Shown: in pieces, positions 42,806 to 43,355 of the stretch
Layout of the letters: the number at the start of each line of letters is the position of its first letter
How positions within the stretch are numbered: the stretch's first letter is position 1
DNA from: an uncultured Trueperaceae bacterium
GTDB taxonomy: Bacteria > Deinococcota > Deinococci > Deinococcales > Trueperaceae
DNA: 43,355 bases
NCBI GenBank assembly: GCA_913062675.1
Contig: CAJXWR010000008.1
Location: 1 to 43,355 of the forward strand
Reading direction: 5' to 3'
Made by a program: the position numbers and the translations under genes
The notes under the pieces: generated by a model
The model's database searches: none
Told to the model about the DNA's origin: nothing
Seen by the model: only the letters and a program-made list of their open reading frames with translations

Positions 42806-43355
42806 ATGGCTCGAACCCTTCTCCTGATGATCGACGGCATCTCCGCCGACGCATTCGACCGCCACGCGGCCGACCTGCCGACGCTGCATGCGCTTGCAGG
42901 CCGTGGCCTTCACGTCGATCGGCTCGCAAGCTCCCTCCCCGCCACCTCCCTCCCCGGCCGTACGGGCATCGTGACCGGCGTTTCCCCCGTCGAACACGGA
43001 ATCTATGGCAATACGATCCATGACGGGGAACGGTTCCGCTACGCCACACCGGATGACGTGCGCGTGCCGACCCTGCCTCGCCGCGCCCGCGATTTCGGGC
43101 GTAGCGTCGCCGTCCTCGGCTATGGAATGATTCGCCCCGAGGACGCCGCAACGTTCGTGTCCCCCTGGTGGGTCAGCGAAATGATTCAACGTGGAAGGGA
43201 CGCCGAACCCATTCCCGCCTCACACGGTTGGCTGCGCGCGCTCGAGCCTCGCGACGAGTATGGCGCGCTCGGACGTCTCGACGTGGAGGTGCGTACGAGC
43301 GACCTGCCCGATCCTTACACCGGGGACCGCTCGATCTACCTGCTGACCGGCGTGG
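42806..43355 (+). CDS. Type I phosphodiesterase/nucleotide pyrophosphatase (partial at right edge)
   Basis: A frame open to the window end (183 codons visible). It begins MARTLLLMIDGISADAFDRH, with the metal Asp in IDG (D10). It then has SLPATSLPGRTGIVTGVSPV followed by EHGIYGN (44-69), where the nucleophile is the T47/S48 pair; this is the alkaline-phosphatase-superfamily phosphodiesterase pattern. There is no signal peptide, so it acts in the cytoplasm. The ribosome binding site is weak. Divergent from the Ugp-like operon, so it may process phosphodiesters taken up by it. The C-terminal metal ligands lie outside the window. Confidence 0.8.
   Translation, partial: MARTLLLMIDGISADAFDRHAADLPTLHALAGRGLHVDRLASSLPATSLPGRTGIVTGVSPVEHGIYGNTIHDGERFRYATPDDVRVPTLPRRARDFGRSVAVLGYGMIRPEDAATFVSPWWVSEMIQRGRDAEPIPASHGWLRALEPRDEYGALGRLDVEVRTSDLPDPYTGDRSIYLLTGV

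Overview
The window is GC-rich bacterial chromosome, densely packed, with many ATGA/GTGA stop-start overlaps. Two LptA/OstA-like genes and an LptC-like gene beside greA point to a diderm cell envelope. The gene content and the close-packed style would fit a Deinococcota lineage such as Trueperaceae; that placement is inference, because no rRNA or marker gene here settles it. There is no sign of a prophage, transposon or CRISPR array. I found no gene-free stretch longer than about 300 bases.

Layout. 1-3026: tail of an unknown gene, then a minus-strand operon greA > lptC-like > lptA-like > lptA-like. 3145-6298 (minus): a regulator built from two TetR units, a bacterial eRF1-like protein and a phosphoribosyltransferase. 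6367-6955: a promoter inside an inverted repeat, two tiny coupled reading frames, a tRNA-Ile2(CAU) gene and a possible 54-residue protein. 7019-13502: MFS transporter with a problematic start, Pr6Pr membrane protein, YhhN protein, a secreted protein made of 19-residue repeats, a YdeI-like protein, a 2-hydroxyacid dehydrogenase and a DinB protein. 13648-17366: catalase-peroxidase katG with terminator and upstream palindromes, then three small membrane proteins.

17405-27561 is a complete phosphonate uptake and C-P lyase operon in the order phnD-C-E-E-G-H-I-J-K-M-(hexapeptide transferase)-L. It is preceded by direct repeats phased at 11/22 bp that look like a Pho box placed 10 bp before a -10 element. 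The core lyase residues are all present. phnF, phnN, phnO and phnP are not in the window.

27591-29740 (minus) carries a nucleotide-sugar-epimerase-like protein and a glycoside hydrolase. 29764-34129 carries a biotin ligase followed by the gamma, alpha and beta subunits of a Na+-translocating decarboxylase, so the enzyme that attaches biotin sits beside its likely substrate. 34126-38667 holds an ArsR-type repressor divergent from a three-subunit molybdoenzyme (Tat-exported catalytic subunit, four-cluster FeS subunit, NrfD membrane anchor), with a palindrome between them. 38758-42707 (minus) holds a secreted protein of unknown function and a Ugp-like (glycerol-3-phosphate type) ABC importer without its ATPase. 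A type I phosphodiesterase diverges from the importer and runs off the window end.

A recurring theme is scavenging of organic phosphorus: phosphonates through phn, and possibly phosphodiesters and glycerol phosphate through the Ugp-like importer and the phosphodiesterase. Redox and ion energetics form a second theme (Na+ pump, quinone-linked molybdoenzyme, KatG).
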